In this document: one piece after another, positions 1 through 41,444 of the stretch
Layout: the number at the start of each line of letters is the position of its first letter
How positions within the stretch are numbered: the stretch's first letter is position 1
Source of the DNA: Geotrypetes seraphini
Lineage: Eukaryota; Chordata; Amphibia; Gymnophiona; Dermophiidae
DNA: 64,000 bases
Direction of reading: 5' to 3'
Assembly (NCBI RefSeq): GCF_902459505.1
Contig: NC_047089.1
Coordinates: 27,903,161-27,967,160, forward strand
Program-made: the position numbers and the translations under genes
The notes under the pieces: model-generated
Told to the model about the DNA's origin: nothing
The model's database searches: none
Seen by the model: only the letters and a program-made list of their open reading frames with translations

Positions 1-1
1 A

Positions 2-217
2 ACTGAAAAACAAAAACATCGAAAAAAGGGTGCCTGTCAGCTTGCAGCAGCCAAGGAATTCTGCTTCAGAAAGTGTCAGGAACAGGTTCACCACTTCAAT
101 CCCCAAAATCCACATGACCTGTTGGGTGATAAACGTCGCAGCCAGCTCGTTGATACCCAGAAGATTGTTACACAGGGGCCACACAGTCTTGCATTCAAGC
201 CTCTGATAAATCAGTAG
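2..217 (+). other. Unassigned protein-like open stretch at the window edge
   Basis: Open from the window start to a TAG at 215-217: 71 codons with KEFCFRKCQEQVHHFNPQNP and RRSQLVDTQKIVTQGPHSL. The composition looks protein-like, but I do not recognise a family. It lies antisense to MRE11 beyond the last exon seen, so a retroelement or retropseudogene piece is most likely. Confidence 0.3.
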
Positions 218-449
218 GTGAGCAAGCTCCCAGGAGAATGGATCTCAAGCTCCTGAAGGGACTCAAAGCAGGCTAGCTCCACAGGTACTCAGAGACTGAC
301 CTGTGAGCAGTAATCCACCTATGCAGGACTGCGTCCTTTCCCTGGCGAAGTAAGTCCAAGAAGAGGACCAATAAAAACCAAAGCCACACAGGAAAAAAAA
401 TGAACTGATAGCAAAAATACCCGAAAATAAGAAAAAGAAACAGAGCAAA

Positions 450-705
450 TCAGAACACACCTTCTGAGTTCGCTTGCAGCAGGAAAAACTGTAGGGGGAG
501 CTTTCTCCACTGCTGAAGAGGAGGAGCTGTAAGATTTGAGTGACACCCTGGGAAGCAACAGCTACAGTACAGAATCCTAGGTCTTTGCAACAGAACACAC
601 CTTCTCAGCTCGCTTGAAAAACTGAAGAGAGCACTGAGGAGGAGCTGAAAGATGTGTTTGACATCCTTCTGCAAGCAGACTCCTATATCCCTTGCTACAG
701 ACCCC
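450..705. repeat. Imperfect tandem duplication
   Basis: CAGAACACACCTTCTGAGTT at about 449 recurs as CAGAACACACCTTCTCAGCT at about 591, each followed by CGCTTG, an AAAACTG block and GAGGAGCTG. The unit is about 142 bp. Origin unknown. Confidence 0.6.
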
Positions 706-1303
706 TATGTACCTTCCTACAGAACTTGCGTTGATTTTCCTCAATTGTTTTTTGGTATGGTATCCCACTCCCTTTTCCAGAGTGCTATTTGCTCCAATGA
801 AATTTGCTCTCTGCATGTTCGACATGCTTAGTATAATCTTACAAGATAGGAAGCCTCAGCCATGACAGTATGGATACAACTCGGAATACATTTTGTAAGT
901 CAGTGATTTGCTCTGTTTTACAAGCCTAGGAAACTGAGGAAAAAGAAAGAAAGTCCATCCAATGGCAGGAACTTGGTTGTCTTCCAATTTTCTGTGTTGA
1001 TATGTTTACAATCAGTGACCACACTGCAATAAACCCACAACTGAACCCACACCAGACTGAGAAAGGGATCCATTTTAAATATTTTAGGGCTCTATTCTGA
1101 TCCAATATAAACATTTTATTCCCTTCATCTTTATTACATGGTATAAATATAAACCTCACTGGTGAGGTTTTCAACATAAATTTAATGTATATTTAATTGG
1201 ATAATCAAGTTCTATTCTCTCCACTGTAATTATCCTTTGCTGCTGCTGAAGGAAAGGAAATAAAAAAAAGCAAAGCACATTTCCATAACTGAAGGGCAAT
1301 TAC

Positions 1304-31473
<30,170 letters not shown>

Positions 31474-32242
31474 CCTGGTATTAAGGCGAGATCACGATAG
31501 TCGAACAACTGAGTAATGCTCCACGCTGGTATCAAGAGGAGGGGCCAAGTCAAATGCTGTTTTACAAGTGAGAAAAACCACAGAATTTAAGTGGTACATT
31601 CACTAAAATACACAGCAATACTTCACCTAAGCTAACAGTTTTGCCATTCTGTATAGAGCTTTTATTATTATCAGTTAAGTCATTAATTTTCTTAACTTTG
31701 TACAGTAGAACAAAATGAGGATTGAACATGTCTCTCTCAAACTCAAAACAATGATAAAACACAGACATTTGCATCTGCAAACTAAAGGCAAAACATTTTA
31801 GTTGGTATGAGGATCATAAAACAGTGCAGGTGGCAGATGCAATGGTTTCGATACACATAATTTCAATCATCGGTTTAATGCAGGGAACCTAACCCATTTG
31901 CAGCAGTTTTATTAACTAGAGAGCTGCATGGAAATGAGGATTGCAGGAATCCCACAGGTATGGGAGAAGTTGTCATAGGATTATCACAAGAATATAGGAA
32001 AAAACAAACAAACTGGTCACTCCACAGTGAGATTTGGAATGCACTGAGAAAGGCAATTGGAGCACTAGAATGAGGCTTGGAATGTACAGAGAAAGGCAGT
32101 TAAAGACTTGGAATGCCCAGAAAGTTAGCTGGAACACCAGACTGATGCTTGAAACACTCATTGGTTGAATAGTGAATACCATTCAAAAAAACCACAAAAG
32201 TCCATACCCATTCCTCACCCTATTCCACATTATATAGTTAGT

Positions 32243-32572
32243 GCAGTGGTTCCCAAAATTATTCTAAGGGAATCTCAGCCATTCAGGTTTTTAGGCTATC
32301 TGCAATTAATATTCATGAGCTAGATTTGCATGCAAAGGAGGCAGTGCATGCAACTCTAACTCATAAACATAGGAGTTAGCTCTGTGGGTGCTTGAGCACC
32401 CCCAAATACAGCAAACTCCTTCATTGTGTCCAGGAAGGGGTAATTTGCATTGGGTTTAGTACCCCCAATCATTTTGAAAAGTTGGCTCCTATTCTCATAA
32501 ATATTCATGTAAGATATCCTGAAAACCTGACTGCCTAGTGCATCTCCAGGACAAGTCTGAGGATTCCTGATC
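32243..32572. mobile_element. Palindromic hAT MITE carrying an inserted repeat
   Basis: The arms CAGTGGTTCCCAAAATTATT and GGACAAGTCTGAGGATTCCTG surround a second repeat at about 32367-32496 (TAGGAGTTAGCTCTGTGGG ... AAGTTGGCTCCTAT), which also occurs in shorter form at 62375-62450. Confidence 0.7.
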
Positions 32573-32764
32573 TATAAGAAAAAACAAGCTTAGTAAATCA
32601 AGCCCCTTTTCACCATTACATCTGTAAAAGGAGAAGCATGGCTCAATGCAGTGCACTGAACATATTTTTCTGGATAAAGCTCACAAAGAGATTTGCATTC
32701 ATCAGTGGTTCTCAACCCAGCCAGTCCTGTTTTCAGGATACCCTCCAATGAATATGCAACTACA

Positions 32765-32880
32765 CAACTTTTATTCAAAATCTTTGGGATCTGAGTAATT
32801 ATATATTTTAGTCTTTTTAATTATGTATACCACTTAAGACAATATATAAGCGGTATATCAAATTTTAATAAACTTGGATA
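32765..32880 (+). mobile_element. LINE 3' tip
   Basis: TTATGTATACCACTTAAGAC, AAGCGGTATATCAAATTT and AATAAACTTGG form a short CR1/L2-type tail. Confidence 0.5.
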
Positions 32881-33349
32881 TTTTGGAATGGTTAAGACAG
32901 AAAAAGACATACCATAAGATTGCCAGCAAACTTTTTTTTATTTTAAAGTAAAGCATTCAGTAAAACATCAAACACAAACATGTTCAAAACAATGCTTAAC
33001 TTTCATTATCTCAGGTCAGTCACCATATGCTAATGGGACAGGAGCAATACCTGCAAACATAAACCAAGCTTGACATACATCATCTTTAGACTGCAGTCAG
33101 CTGTCCAATAATGGTACAGAAACAGTGTTCTCTAGTCCTGTTGTACAACAAAATGCAGCTTTTTTAAATACATCTTCATGCGTCATTTGTCTAATAATTA
33201 ACAAAGGTTTCTGTTTAAGCAGTCTCTTTTTGAGCGAGTAGAATGCCATAATTTCATAATCTCTGATAAATGTATGTTGTTCTATGCCTATAATTAACTG
33301 GTCACACATTTTCATCATATTGTCTGTAGGGATTTTTTTCTCCGATATA

Positions 33350-33480
33350 CACAATGTGTACTATCTGATGTACTATCCTCAAGCATTGAGTTCCTATGAG
33401 CGTCGGGAGCAGCACGGGCCATTCAGCATGGCTCCCCGCACTAGAAATTGCTATCACAGTTTCATAAAAGAGGGGGTAAG
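33350..33480. mobile_element. Harbinger-like palindromic MITE, worn
   Basis: GGAGCAGCACGGGCCATTCA, GCTCCCCGCACTAGAAATTG and TTTCATAAAAGAGGGGG match the right half of the palindromes at 16430 and 52195. Confidence 0.5.
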
Positions 33481-33547
33481 TGTCTAAAATTAGATCGTTC
33501 ACCCTTACAGCAGTGAAATAAGTTTTTCTGGTTTGTTAGTTCGCTCT

Positions 33548-33735
33548 AAAGTAGAGATTCTCAAACCAGTCCTCAGAACACACCAAGCCAGTATGATTTT
33601 CAAAGATAATCCACAATGAATATGTATGATAATTCTGCATGTACTGCTACATGGTATGCAAATTTATCTCATGAATATTCATTGTGGATATCCTGAAAAC
33701 CTGACTGACTGGATTGAGAACCCGACTGTTTTAGG
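33548..33735. mobile_element. Palindromic hAT MITE
   Basis: AGAGATTCTCAAACCAGTCC ... CTGACTGGATTGAGAACC. Hairpin with ATTCATTGTGGATATCCTG. A further worn relative follows at 33745-33880. Confidence 0.75.
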
Positions 33736-33910
33736 CTTGTCCAAGTTCAACGTGAGGGCCACATACAAGCCAAATTTTCAGGATATTGTAAATTAATACG
33801 CACAAGATAGAGATTTGCATTCAGTGTAGATCATGGGTATGCAAATCTGTCATGGAAGGGCTTGGGAATCCCTACCAGATAAGATATTTTTAATTTTGCT
33901 GGGAAGGGAA

Positions 33911-34200
33911 TAGGGTTACCAGACATCCAGTTTTACCCAGACATGTTCTCTTTTTAGAGGGCATGTCCGGGCAACTTTTCAAAACCCAGCACTTTGTCCA
34001 GGTTTTGAAAAGCAAATCATATTAGGAGGGGCATGCGCGGATGCCCTCCTGACCAAGAAGAGCAGGATGAGGGAGGCAAGGCTAGGGGCAAGGCTCGGGC
34101 ATGGCGTGGGCATAACAGGGCAAGGCTGGGTGGAACTGGGCGGGCCTGGGGGCAGGTCTAGGGGTCTGGATTTTACACATGTAAAATCTGGTAACCTAGG
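33911..34200. mobile_element. MITE (AGGGTTACCAGACATCC end)
   Basis: AGGGTTACCAGACATCCAG and AAAATCTGGTAACCTAGG are inverted ends; subterminal CCCAGACATGTTCTCTTTTT. A partial relative lies at 62935-63235. Confidence 0.6.
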
Positions 34201-34851
34201 AGGGAAGGAATTCGATCCCAACCCTACACCACACACAAATCATTTCTAACTAAGCCACTGCTAAAAACCCCAAGACGAGCAGGTGTGCAAATGACAGGCT
34301 ATAAGTATCATAGCAAAAGCTGAGCAATAAATCTGAGAGATTGTGATCATCCCACCCTTGCTTAGGAGTGAATTTCAGCCACAGTATGCATAAAACTAAG
34401 CAACGTGTGGGGTCTTTTATTTTATTTGCTTCATCATGCAGAAAACTAACCCATTTGAAGCCACAATCCCCGAGTCACGACTGGGGGGGGGGCAGGGGTG
34501 ACCAACTTTACTTTTCTCTCCTTTGAACTACATGACTATGCCTCCAGTAAATACATAAATCCAGAGAGAAATCTCTTTAGTGTTGTATGTGAAAGGTGCC
34601 ATATCTAAACTATAGAACAGCATATTACAGTGTTGCGAGTAATGCCCGCCACTCACTCGCATGTACTCTTATGCCGCATCCTTTTCAAGCTCCTACATGG
34701 AAGCTGGCGCCCTCGGAAAGTCGTTCTACTTCCTTTTTTCCAATTGGTCGGACGACGGCACTGAGCACTCTGGGAGGTGGAGTTCTCAATGAAACGCGCA
34801 GCTGCGTATCTGAACTTCAGTTCCCAAGAGCTTCGTGGCTCTAGCTCTAGG

Positions 34852-34859
34852 TGACGTCA
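34852..34859. promoter_or_regulatory. CRE (TGACGTCA), proximal
   Basis: A perfect palindromic CREB/ATF site, 36 bp before the end of ANKRD49 exon 1, so at or very near a transcription start. Confidence 0.6.
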
Positions 34860-34860
34860 C

Positions 34861-34895
34861 GTCTCTGGGAGCATTGTCATCCTCTTCGTTTACAG
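34861..34895 (+). other. ANKRD49: ANKRD49 non-coding exon 1 (3' end defined, 5' end unknown)
   Basis: A strong donor, TTTACAG|GTAAGTAG, ends a GC-richer stretch at 34895. Read into the frame of exon 2 there is an in-frame stop at 34848-34850 and no ATG before the junction, so this exon is 5' UTR. The transcription start was not located. Confidence 0.6.
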
Positions 34896-35024
34896 GTAAG
34901 TAGGGTCCTTTGTGCTGAAACAATAAAGCAAAGGGAAACTGTACTCATAGGAGAACGGAATCTTTGCACTGCTCTTCCCACACTGCTATTAAAAAGACAG
35001 ACGAGGCCGCTGGGAAGTGGGTGT

Positions 35025-35036
35025 TGACGTCACGTG
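35025..35036. promoter_or_regulatory. CRE overlapping an E-box (TGACGTCACGTG)
   Basis: A second perfect CRE, followed directly by CACGTG, in the first 150 bp of ANKRD49 intron 1. TGACGTCACGTG can bind CREB/ATF as well as USF/MYC-type factors. Confidence 0.55.
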
Positions 35037-35639
35037 GGCTTGCCACCTGAGGACCAGAGGCAGGGCCTGGAGCGTTGTGCTATAGTCTCATATTGCAGCA
35101 GTCCCATCTTGTGCTGCCAGGTGGGCCGGTTTCCAAGCCAAACTGAGCTAGTTGTGAAGGACTACGGAAGTAAATATTTGGTGTTGGCACTTTGTGTTTC
35201 TTTGGGCTACTTACAGTACGCGAGGGTTGTTATTTTTTTATTTTTTTTTAATGGGATGCTGTTCCGGCTATCTGTGAATTCCAAGCCTCATTCTGGAGCT
35301 CCAATAGCTTCTCGCGTTGCATTCCAAACTTCGCTCTGATGCTCCAATAGTTTTTGTCAGGGCGTTCCAGGCCTCACTCTGGTATACCCACCTACCTTTT
35401 TTTTCTGATAGGGGGTCTCTCCCTCTTCACAACATTATGATTGCAGCCAGCCACCCGAAAACGGCGTTTGGAAGTAAGAAAACAAGGTGTAAAAATAAAC
35501 GGACTTATCCGTTGCTAGGTGCTCTGCTCTCAATCCTTTATCACCAGTATCTGTTCTCTTATCCCTTTCTATATGTATGGTTGGGAAACAGACTGATTTG
35601 TAAAGGGTTCTCTAGTCTACTGCATATTTCTATAGCGCT

Positions 35640-36120
35640 ACTAAACAAGTTTCAAGTTTATTTAAAAAAATTTTAAACCGCTTAATCAGGTTTCTAAGCG
35701 GTGTACAATATAAAATTAACATAAAAAGAGGTTAAAATTAGGGATACTAAACAATACCAAACTAATTAGCGAAACACATATGGACTAACTTCAAACAATA
35801 GGAAAAAAGGGAAGAACTACAATCGTGAAAGAGATAATAATAATACTAATAACGTTATTTTTGTATACCGCCATACCCAGGGAGTTCTAGGCGGTTCACA
35901 CTTGTTAGTCAAGTTACAAGTGGTTCATGACAATTGAACAGAGTTGCAAGCAATGAAGTAGTTGAGGATGGGTAGAGAGGGAAGGAGTAGGTCAAGGAGG
36001 GGGAATAAGGGGAATGTAGGTTGGGTGAGTACAGAAGAGGGGGAGTTGTAGGTAGCGCAACAAAAAAGGGAAAGAACAATAGGTTAGGATAAAAAGAGAT
36101 GAAACTTGTTTGTTTTTGTC
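35640..36120 (-). mobile_element. Two adjoining LINE 3' tips
   Basis: 35640-35790 contains TTAAACCGCTTAATCAGG and AAGCGGTGTACAATATAAA. 35833-36120 starts with AATAATAATACTAATAACG and TTTTTGTATACCGCC, like 3716-4260. Both are minus-strand CR1/L2-type tails. Confidence 0.6.
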
Positions 36121-36129
36121 CTTAAGAGG

Positions 36130-37060
36130 ACAGTTATTGTTCAAAGGCATCCTACACATCAGAACATAGAAGTCTCTGCTTAAAAAAAAAAGCTTACAAT
36201 CTAGTCAAGACAGACAAACTGGACAAGAAGGTGCATTTATACACAGTGCTCAGGTGGAGGAATTACAAAGGGGATGTTGGTGCTTAGTAGGTGGGTTGGA
36301 GTTTGGAATTGAAAGCAGTTTCAAAGAAATGTGCTTTGAGTCTGGATTTGAATACTGCCAGAGACGGTGCTTGACATACCGAGTCAGGCAGTTCCAGGCA
36401 TACGGTGGAACAAAGTAGAAAGGATGGAATCTGGAGTTGGCCATTGAGGAGAAGAGTACAGATAACAGAGACTTATCCAGTGAACGGAGTGTCCAAGGTG
36501 GAGTGTGGAAAGAGATACTGAGGAGCTGCGGAATGAATATTTGTAGGTCATTAAGAGGAGTTTGAACTGTATGCAGAAATGGATAGGGAACCAATTAAGT
36601 GACCTGAGGAGAGGGGTAATGTGGGCATAGCGACATTGATGGAATATGAGGCGTGCAGCAGAGTTCTGAACAGATTGAAGGGGAGAGAGATGGTTTAGCA
36701 GAAGGCCAGTGAGAAGCAGGTTGCAACAGTAGGCGAGACGTGATGAGGGTCTTAGCAGTGTGAACCGGGAAGGGGCGCATGCATGTGGTAGTAGGGGGGG
36801 GTAGCAGAAAGGAGGAAGGGTGCCGGTGCCCCCACCAAGATGGTACCTAGGGCGGTGAACCAGGAAGCAGTGATCTTCCAATGTTCCTGCTTCATGCAGA
36901 ACCACTATCTGAAATGGCTGCCATGAGTTCTTGCAGTCTCTTGCGGTTGCCACAATAAAGCAAAGTTGCTTACCTGTACCAGGTGTTCTCTGTAGACAGT
37001 AAGGGAATGCAGCCACACCTGCTGGTGAAGTCTCTGGGGATGCTGGCAACTCCTTTTCCA
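36130..37060 (-). mobile_element. CR1/L2-type LINE, RT C-terminal and 3' end
   Basis: Minus-strand fragments read QNSAARLIFHQCRYAHITPL and LNWFPIHFCIQFKLLL, the typical thumb region of these LINEs. It is the longest copy of this family here. Its 5' part is overlaid by GC-rich repeat sequence at 36.78-37.06 kb. Confidence 0.7.
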
Positions 37061-37370
37061 CCCGCCCACCTACCTCTTGAAATGATTGCTCGCGCCAGCC
37101 TCGGCTCTCCCTCTGACATCACTTCCTGTTTGCAGGACCAAGAAGTGATGTCAGAAGATGAGCTGAGGCTAGCGTAAGCAGCAGGTTAGAGATGCTGCTC
37201 ATTGCCTGCGATCATTTGAAGAGCTACGCTTGGGGTGGCACTAGGCGGGGAAGGAATTGGGGGGGGGGCGTCTGCAGTGGGGAAGAGTACAAGGGGAGTG
37301 CCTGGTTCAGTAATGCCAGGCATCATCGCCCCAGGTGACTCCTTCCCTCACTAAACCACTGAATGGATTT
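36780..37370. mobile_element. Foldback MITE family member, composite
   Basis: Contains CACTTCCTGTTTGCAGGACC ... AAGAAGTGATGTCAG as an inverted pair and GGTGGCACTAGGCGGGG. It overlaps the 5' end of the LINE at 36130-37060. Confidence 0.45.
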
Positions 37371-37379
37371 ATCTAATGC

Positions 37380-37545
37380 CTTTTTCAGTTGTAGCTCAAG
37401 GTACACTAGGTATTTTCTCACAATCTACGTTTGTAGCTGAGACAATTGTTAAGTGACTTGCCCAAGATCATAATAAGGAACCACGGTGGGATTTGAACTG
37501 GGCTTCCCTGGTTATCAGCCTACTGCTCTATCTACTCATTCCATG
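37380..37545 (-). mobile_element. tRNA-derived SINE (MIR-like)
   Basis: Minus strand: AGTAGATAGAGCAGTAGG, B box CCCAGTTCAAATCCCACC, then CTTGGGCAAGTCACTTAAC. Confidence 0.7.
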
Positions 37546-38239
37546 CAAAATTGCCCTTTAGCTTTCTTGCAATCATGTTGCAACAATACCACTGCTGTCA
37601 CAGTTATAATTGCCACTGTGTTCAGGTTAACCCTTGGCTGCCCCAAGCCATGTGGTTCCAATATATCTTACTTCAGTATCCCTTCACTTGTTGTAAGTAA
37701 GGATCCTCTTTGTTTTCCCCCATGCTTTTTTTGAAGTATGTCACTCATTCTGGGAGGCCATTCCACACGTCTACAATCCTTTTCATGATCTCTAGTGTAC
37801 AGCTTGCTTTCAACTGCAAAACTGTTTTACTTCATGTCTATTAATAATTCCCAATGGGTATTTAACTGTCTCATTTTCCCCTGTCTCAGAGCACATAGTT
37901 ACATGCTCAATTCTCCAATCTCACATTGCTTGAAGTGCGGAGCTTGTATAATTTTGGTTTGGTTATCATCTTCCTCTTGGTGCTTCGAGCATATCTGTAT
38001 CCTTTTGGAGAAAACAACCTCCAGAACTGAGCCATTCTCTGTGCTGTCTCACTCTTATCTCTACATCACATATGTTATGAAATGAACATGGATATTTTTA
38101 TTTACAGTGTACTGTTCACACATGGTCATTAGAAGACAATTCTCCTAGCATTACTGTGTTATCTGTTCAGTAACAGTAGTTTAGGAGGTTTTGGTGCAGT
38201 GGTGATGAGATTGTATTACACCAAAATAAATGGAGTAGA

Positions 38240-38895
38240 TGTATCCATACAAAGCATAGTAACATAGTAAATGACGGCAGATAAAGACCTGAACTATCCA
38301 TCCAGTCTGCCTATTAATTATTCTTATTAAAAATGCATGATTAAATTAACTTGTTTCTTCTTTGATATTTCTGGGCCATAGACTAAAGTCCACCTGATAT
38401 TGTCCTAGGTTCCAACTGCTGAAGTTACCATCTAAGCTCACTCCAATCTATCCAACCATCCCATTGTTTGCAGGATATCTACTGTAAAGTCTGGCTAGTA
38501 ACGGCCTCATGTTCCAAGTTAATGGAATTCCCGTTGATGCCCTCCCCAGCCCATCCCACACCGAATCACCATATATGGGACACAAACCGTACAAGTCTGT
38601 CCAATACCAGCCTTAGTTCTTTAATTTATACCATTTGTTTTCTAATTAGAGATCCTCTGTGTTTATCCCATGCTTTTTTTATTTCCATCACCCTTTTCCT
38701 CTCCACCACCTCCCTCGGGCGGGCATTCCAGGCATCCACCACCCTCTCTGTGAAAAATAATTTCCTAACATTACTCCTAAGTCTTTCTCCCTGGAACCTC
38801 AAGTTATGCCCTCTAGTTTTACCATTTGCCCTTCTCTGGGAAAGATTTGGTTCTATATTAATACCTTTCAAGCAGTACCATTTCAAGGCCTGTTA
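38240..38895 (-). mobile_element. Non-LTR element C-terminal fragment
   Basis: Minus strand reads RFQGERLRSNVRKLFFTERV then VDAWNARPREVVER and KKAWDKHRGSL. It is the same family as 6330-6530 and more complete. A related, older piece lies at 37690-37870. Confidence 0.6.
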
Positions 38896-39152
38896 CACAC
38901 TGGTATTTCTAAAGTTTCACTGACTAAAGTTGTGAAGCAGATTTCTCCTCTTATGTTCATACACTAGCAGGATGCAGTGAGAATGAAAAAACAAAGCTGA
39001 TCTGTGCTTTAGCATTTCAAGAGGCCACTTTAACAATACAGTACAGAATATTTAGTTATAGGCTGGGTGATTACAGAAATACAGCCCACTCTAGATACCT
39101 CTTTAATTAGAAATATTTTCATGAAGAGTATTTTGTGTTGTGTATTTGACAG

Positions 39153-39533
39153 ATGCCAGCAATGAATGCAGCAGATGAGGAAAAGCATTCCAAAGGCAAA
39201 AAGGATTCTTTTCATCCCATACCCACGAACGAAAAAGAAATGAATAGAAATGAGGAAACCAAAAGCAACAGAGAGAAAAGGACAGATCATGGGAATGAGA
39301 GCAGTGAAGAGACACTGAAATTCTCTGAGGACTTTAACCAGCTGGAACTGTTAGAAACCCACAGGCAGTTTATTCCCACCGGCACACATAGTCTCTGGCC
39401 AGGGGAGTCTGATAAGGAAGATGAAGAGGAGGAGGAAGAAGGGGGGGGAAATGAAGAATGGTACCAGATGCAAGAACAAAAAATGGAAAATGACACAGGA
39501 AAATTGCTGCTTTGGGCATCTGAAAAAAATCGG
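39153..39533 (+). CDS. ANKRD49: ANKRD49 coding exon 2
   Basis: The acceptor TATTTGACAG lies directly before the ATG; the donor is CGG|GTAAGAG. It encodes the acidic N-terminus and the conserved LELLETH and WYQMQEQKME segments. Confidence 0.93.
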
Positions 39534-41444
39534 GTAAGAGATAAGAGCGGTGAATAATGATTCAGATTTATATGAGCAAAACCACTGAAGGTAGCTTTTT
39601 TTTATCACAGGACATTATGAAAAAAATGAATCTCAAGCTCGAGATACACAAAGTTGATCTCTGGCTATCAGGTGGGGTACAGAGCCACCCATTAAAGAGT
39701 CATCCTCAATACATCTGGCCCTAAATGTCAAAACCATCCCAAAATGTTTGTGTCTGAAAGTAAAGTCATACACACGGAGGCATAAGATTTCATTATCCAG
39801 ATGTCACAAGTATAGCCAATGAAGAGTATCCGTCATGCTCCAAAGACACCATTAAAATGGTCTGTGCTCAGCTGAAATTGTAAAGAATAGCTGAACTTTC
39901 CCTGAGATAAGAGGAATGGTATGAAATAGAATGTAGAAACCACTAGTTCACCTTCCTACATGTTATTGAAAATTGTGAGTATGTATTATGGTACATATCC
40001 TATAGAATCACTAGAATGTTTTTGCATTAGGGATTACATTACATGGTCCTGCCTCTTCACATTTGGGGGTTTTAATTTTCCCAATTGTCTAGTCAATAAG
40101 CCCAATCCAATAAATATACTGTAAAACTGCCAGAGATAGAAAACTCAGTAGAGCACTGCAGGGCAAATTAATTTATTTATTTAAATATTTATAGCCCACA
40201 TATCCCACAATTCTATGCGGCTTACAATAAGTAATTTTAAGTGCTTGACTTCCCTATCTGTCCAAAAGGCTCACAATCTAGCTAAAGCACCTTAATAAAC
40301 ACTTATTAACATATTAAAGGTATAGCATGATACAAAAGAAACCAAAATTCATAAACAAATTGATGATTTATTAAAACTATCTTACTGTGTTAAACGTCAC
40401 TCAATGTGACAAAGGAGAATTAACTCATAAACCTTTCAAACACTATCTCTAAATCACTATTTAAATAGTTTCCTAAAACCTCACTAGATACCATAAACTC
40501 TGCAAGATGGGTATATCATATTGCTTATGATACTCGGAACATAGGATCTCTTATAACTTGTTATGGAAGACGATTTTCTCCTGCTCCTTTGGGCTTCTAG
40601 CTCACTCAGAATTGTCCTGTATTGGCAACATCTCTGTGCTCCTTCATTCATAACTATCCAGGATTTTTTCTCCTGTTTTTATAACCTCACCCACACAGGT
40701 CTGCTGTTACTGTGAACAGTTCTTGGTCACAGCCATCATTCCCTGCAGAACCCAGACCCTGTGTAACCTAAGTCTAGCCAGTAGGTGTCCCCCATTGAGT
40801 GATGGCAGGAAGGAACCATGGTTTTCCAGCCATTGCACAACATTGACCCTTACTGGTTATACTTAGGAAGTTTCCGGCTAATGATTGTAATTATATATGT
40901 CATTCAGTAACATTCAAATAAACATTTGGCAGGACTATATCTAGATCTATACTGCAAAATATTTACTTGTCTTTGCTTTGTGCAGCTTATAACAATGAAG
41001 AGACTTTTGACTGAAAATCCTGCTCTGGCTAAGGTTAAAGACGAAGACCTGTACACCCCACTCCATCGAGCAGCCTACAATGGACACTTGGAGGCTGCCC
41101 AGGTGCTGATTGCTCATGGTGCAGATGTGGCTGCTGTGACAGTGGATGGCTGGACCCCCTTGCACAGTGCCTGCAAGTGGAACAACACTACTGTAGCTTC
41201 ATTCTTACTCCAACATGGTGCAGACATCAATGCCCAGACGAACGGTCTGCTGACCCCACTGCATCTTGCTGCAGGAAACAGAGAAAGCAGAGATACCCTG
41301 GAGCTGTTGCTCATGAATCGTTATATCAAGCCAAATCTAAAAAATAATCTAGATGAAACTGCGTATGACATTGCCAGGCGGTCAGATATGCATTACTACC
41401 TTTTTGAAATTGCAGAAAGTTGCACAAACTCGGCAGAGTCTTAA
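39153..41444 (+). CDS. ANKRD49: ANKRD49, ankyrin repeat domain protein 49
   Basis: Two coding exons, 39153-39533 (381 nt, phase 0) and 40986-41444 (459 nt with TAA), give 279 residues; human is 239. The match to human ANKRD49 is clear: FNQLELLETH, FIPTGTHSLW, LLLWASEKNR, YTPLHRAAYNGHLEAAQVLI, DGWTPLHSACKWNNT, LLTPLHLAAGNRESRDTLEL. Ankyrin repeats lie at about residues 148-177, 182-211 and 215-248, with a partial fourth after 252. The N-terminal 110 residues are highly charged, with a Glu/Asp-rich run. The family is a putative nuclear transcription or autophagy-linked factor in germ cells; its biochemistry is little known. The first ATG is the first codon of the exon; Met4 at 39162 has a better Kozak purine and may be the real start. 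The exon 3 acceptor is TTTGTGCAG|CTT. Confidence 0.96.
39534..40985. other. ANKRD49 intron 2, mostly unassigned
   Basis: Only a LINE tip (40170-40330) is recognised; the rest is plain A/T-rich intron. Confidence 0.5.
40170..40330 (-). mobile_element. LINE 3' tip in ANKRD49 intron 2
   Basis: TTATTTAAATATTTATAGCC, ATGCGGCTTACAATAAG and GGCTCACAATCTAGC are the usual minus-strand tail of this LINE group. Confidence 0.55.
40986..41444 (+). CDS. ANKRD49: ANKRD49 coding exon 3 (ankyrin repeats)
   Basis: 153 codons with stop, starting LITMKRLL. It holds the whole ankyrin repeat block and the C-terminus ending SCTNSAES. About 450 bp of plain sequence follows as likely 3' UTR before a LINE fragment at 41.9 kb; no convincing poly(A) signal was fixed. 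Confidence 0.95.
   Translation, partial: LITMKRLLTENPALAKVKDEDLYTPLHRAAYNGHLEAAQVLIAHGADVAAVTVDGWTPLHSACKWNNTTVASFLLQHGADINAQTNGLLTPLHLAAGNRESRDTLELLLMNRYIKPNLKNNLDETAYDIARRSDMHYYLFEIAESCTNSAES

Larger units (their letters stand above)
31500..33900. other. MRE11 first intron, no gene seen
   Basis: Apart from hAT MITEs and a LINE tip, A/T-rich sequence without a recognisable reading frame or RNA gene. Confidence 0.5.
34600..35040. promoter_or_regulatory. Bidirectional MRE11/ANKRD49 promoter
   Basis: The two genes lie head to head, as in other vertebrates. This relatively repeat-free, CpG-bearing stretch holds CCAATTGG at 34740-34747 (a CCAAT box readable on both strands), an ETS-like CTTCC run just before it, and two perfect CRE sites. 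It has no obvious TATA box. ANKRD49 exon 1 ends at 34895. The non-coding first exon of MRE11 must lie in or near this region but I cannot fix its borders. Confidence 0.75.

Noticed and set aside
34812-34832. A ZNF143-type site in the MRE11/ANKRD49 promoter
   Set aside because: AACTTCAGTTCCCAAGAGC resembles the motif, but the conserved 3' GC does not match, so the support is weak.
39287-39608. Antisense open frames at ANKRD49 exon 2
   Set aside because: They are complements of the acidic repeat codons in the real exon (Ser/Phe/Leu-rich) and have no independent support.
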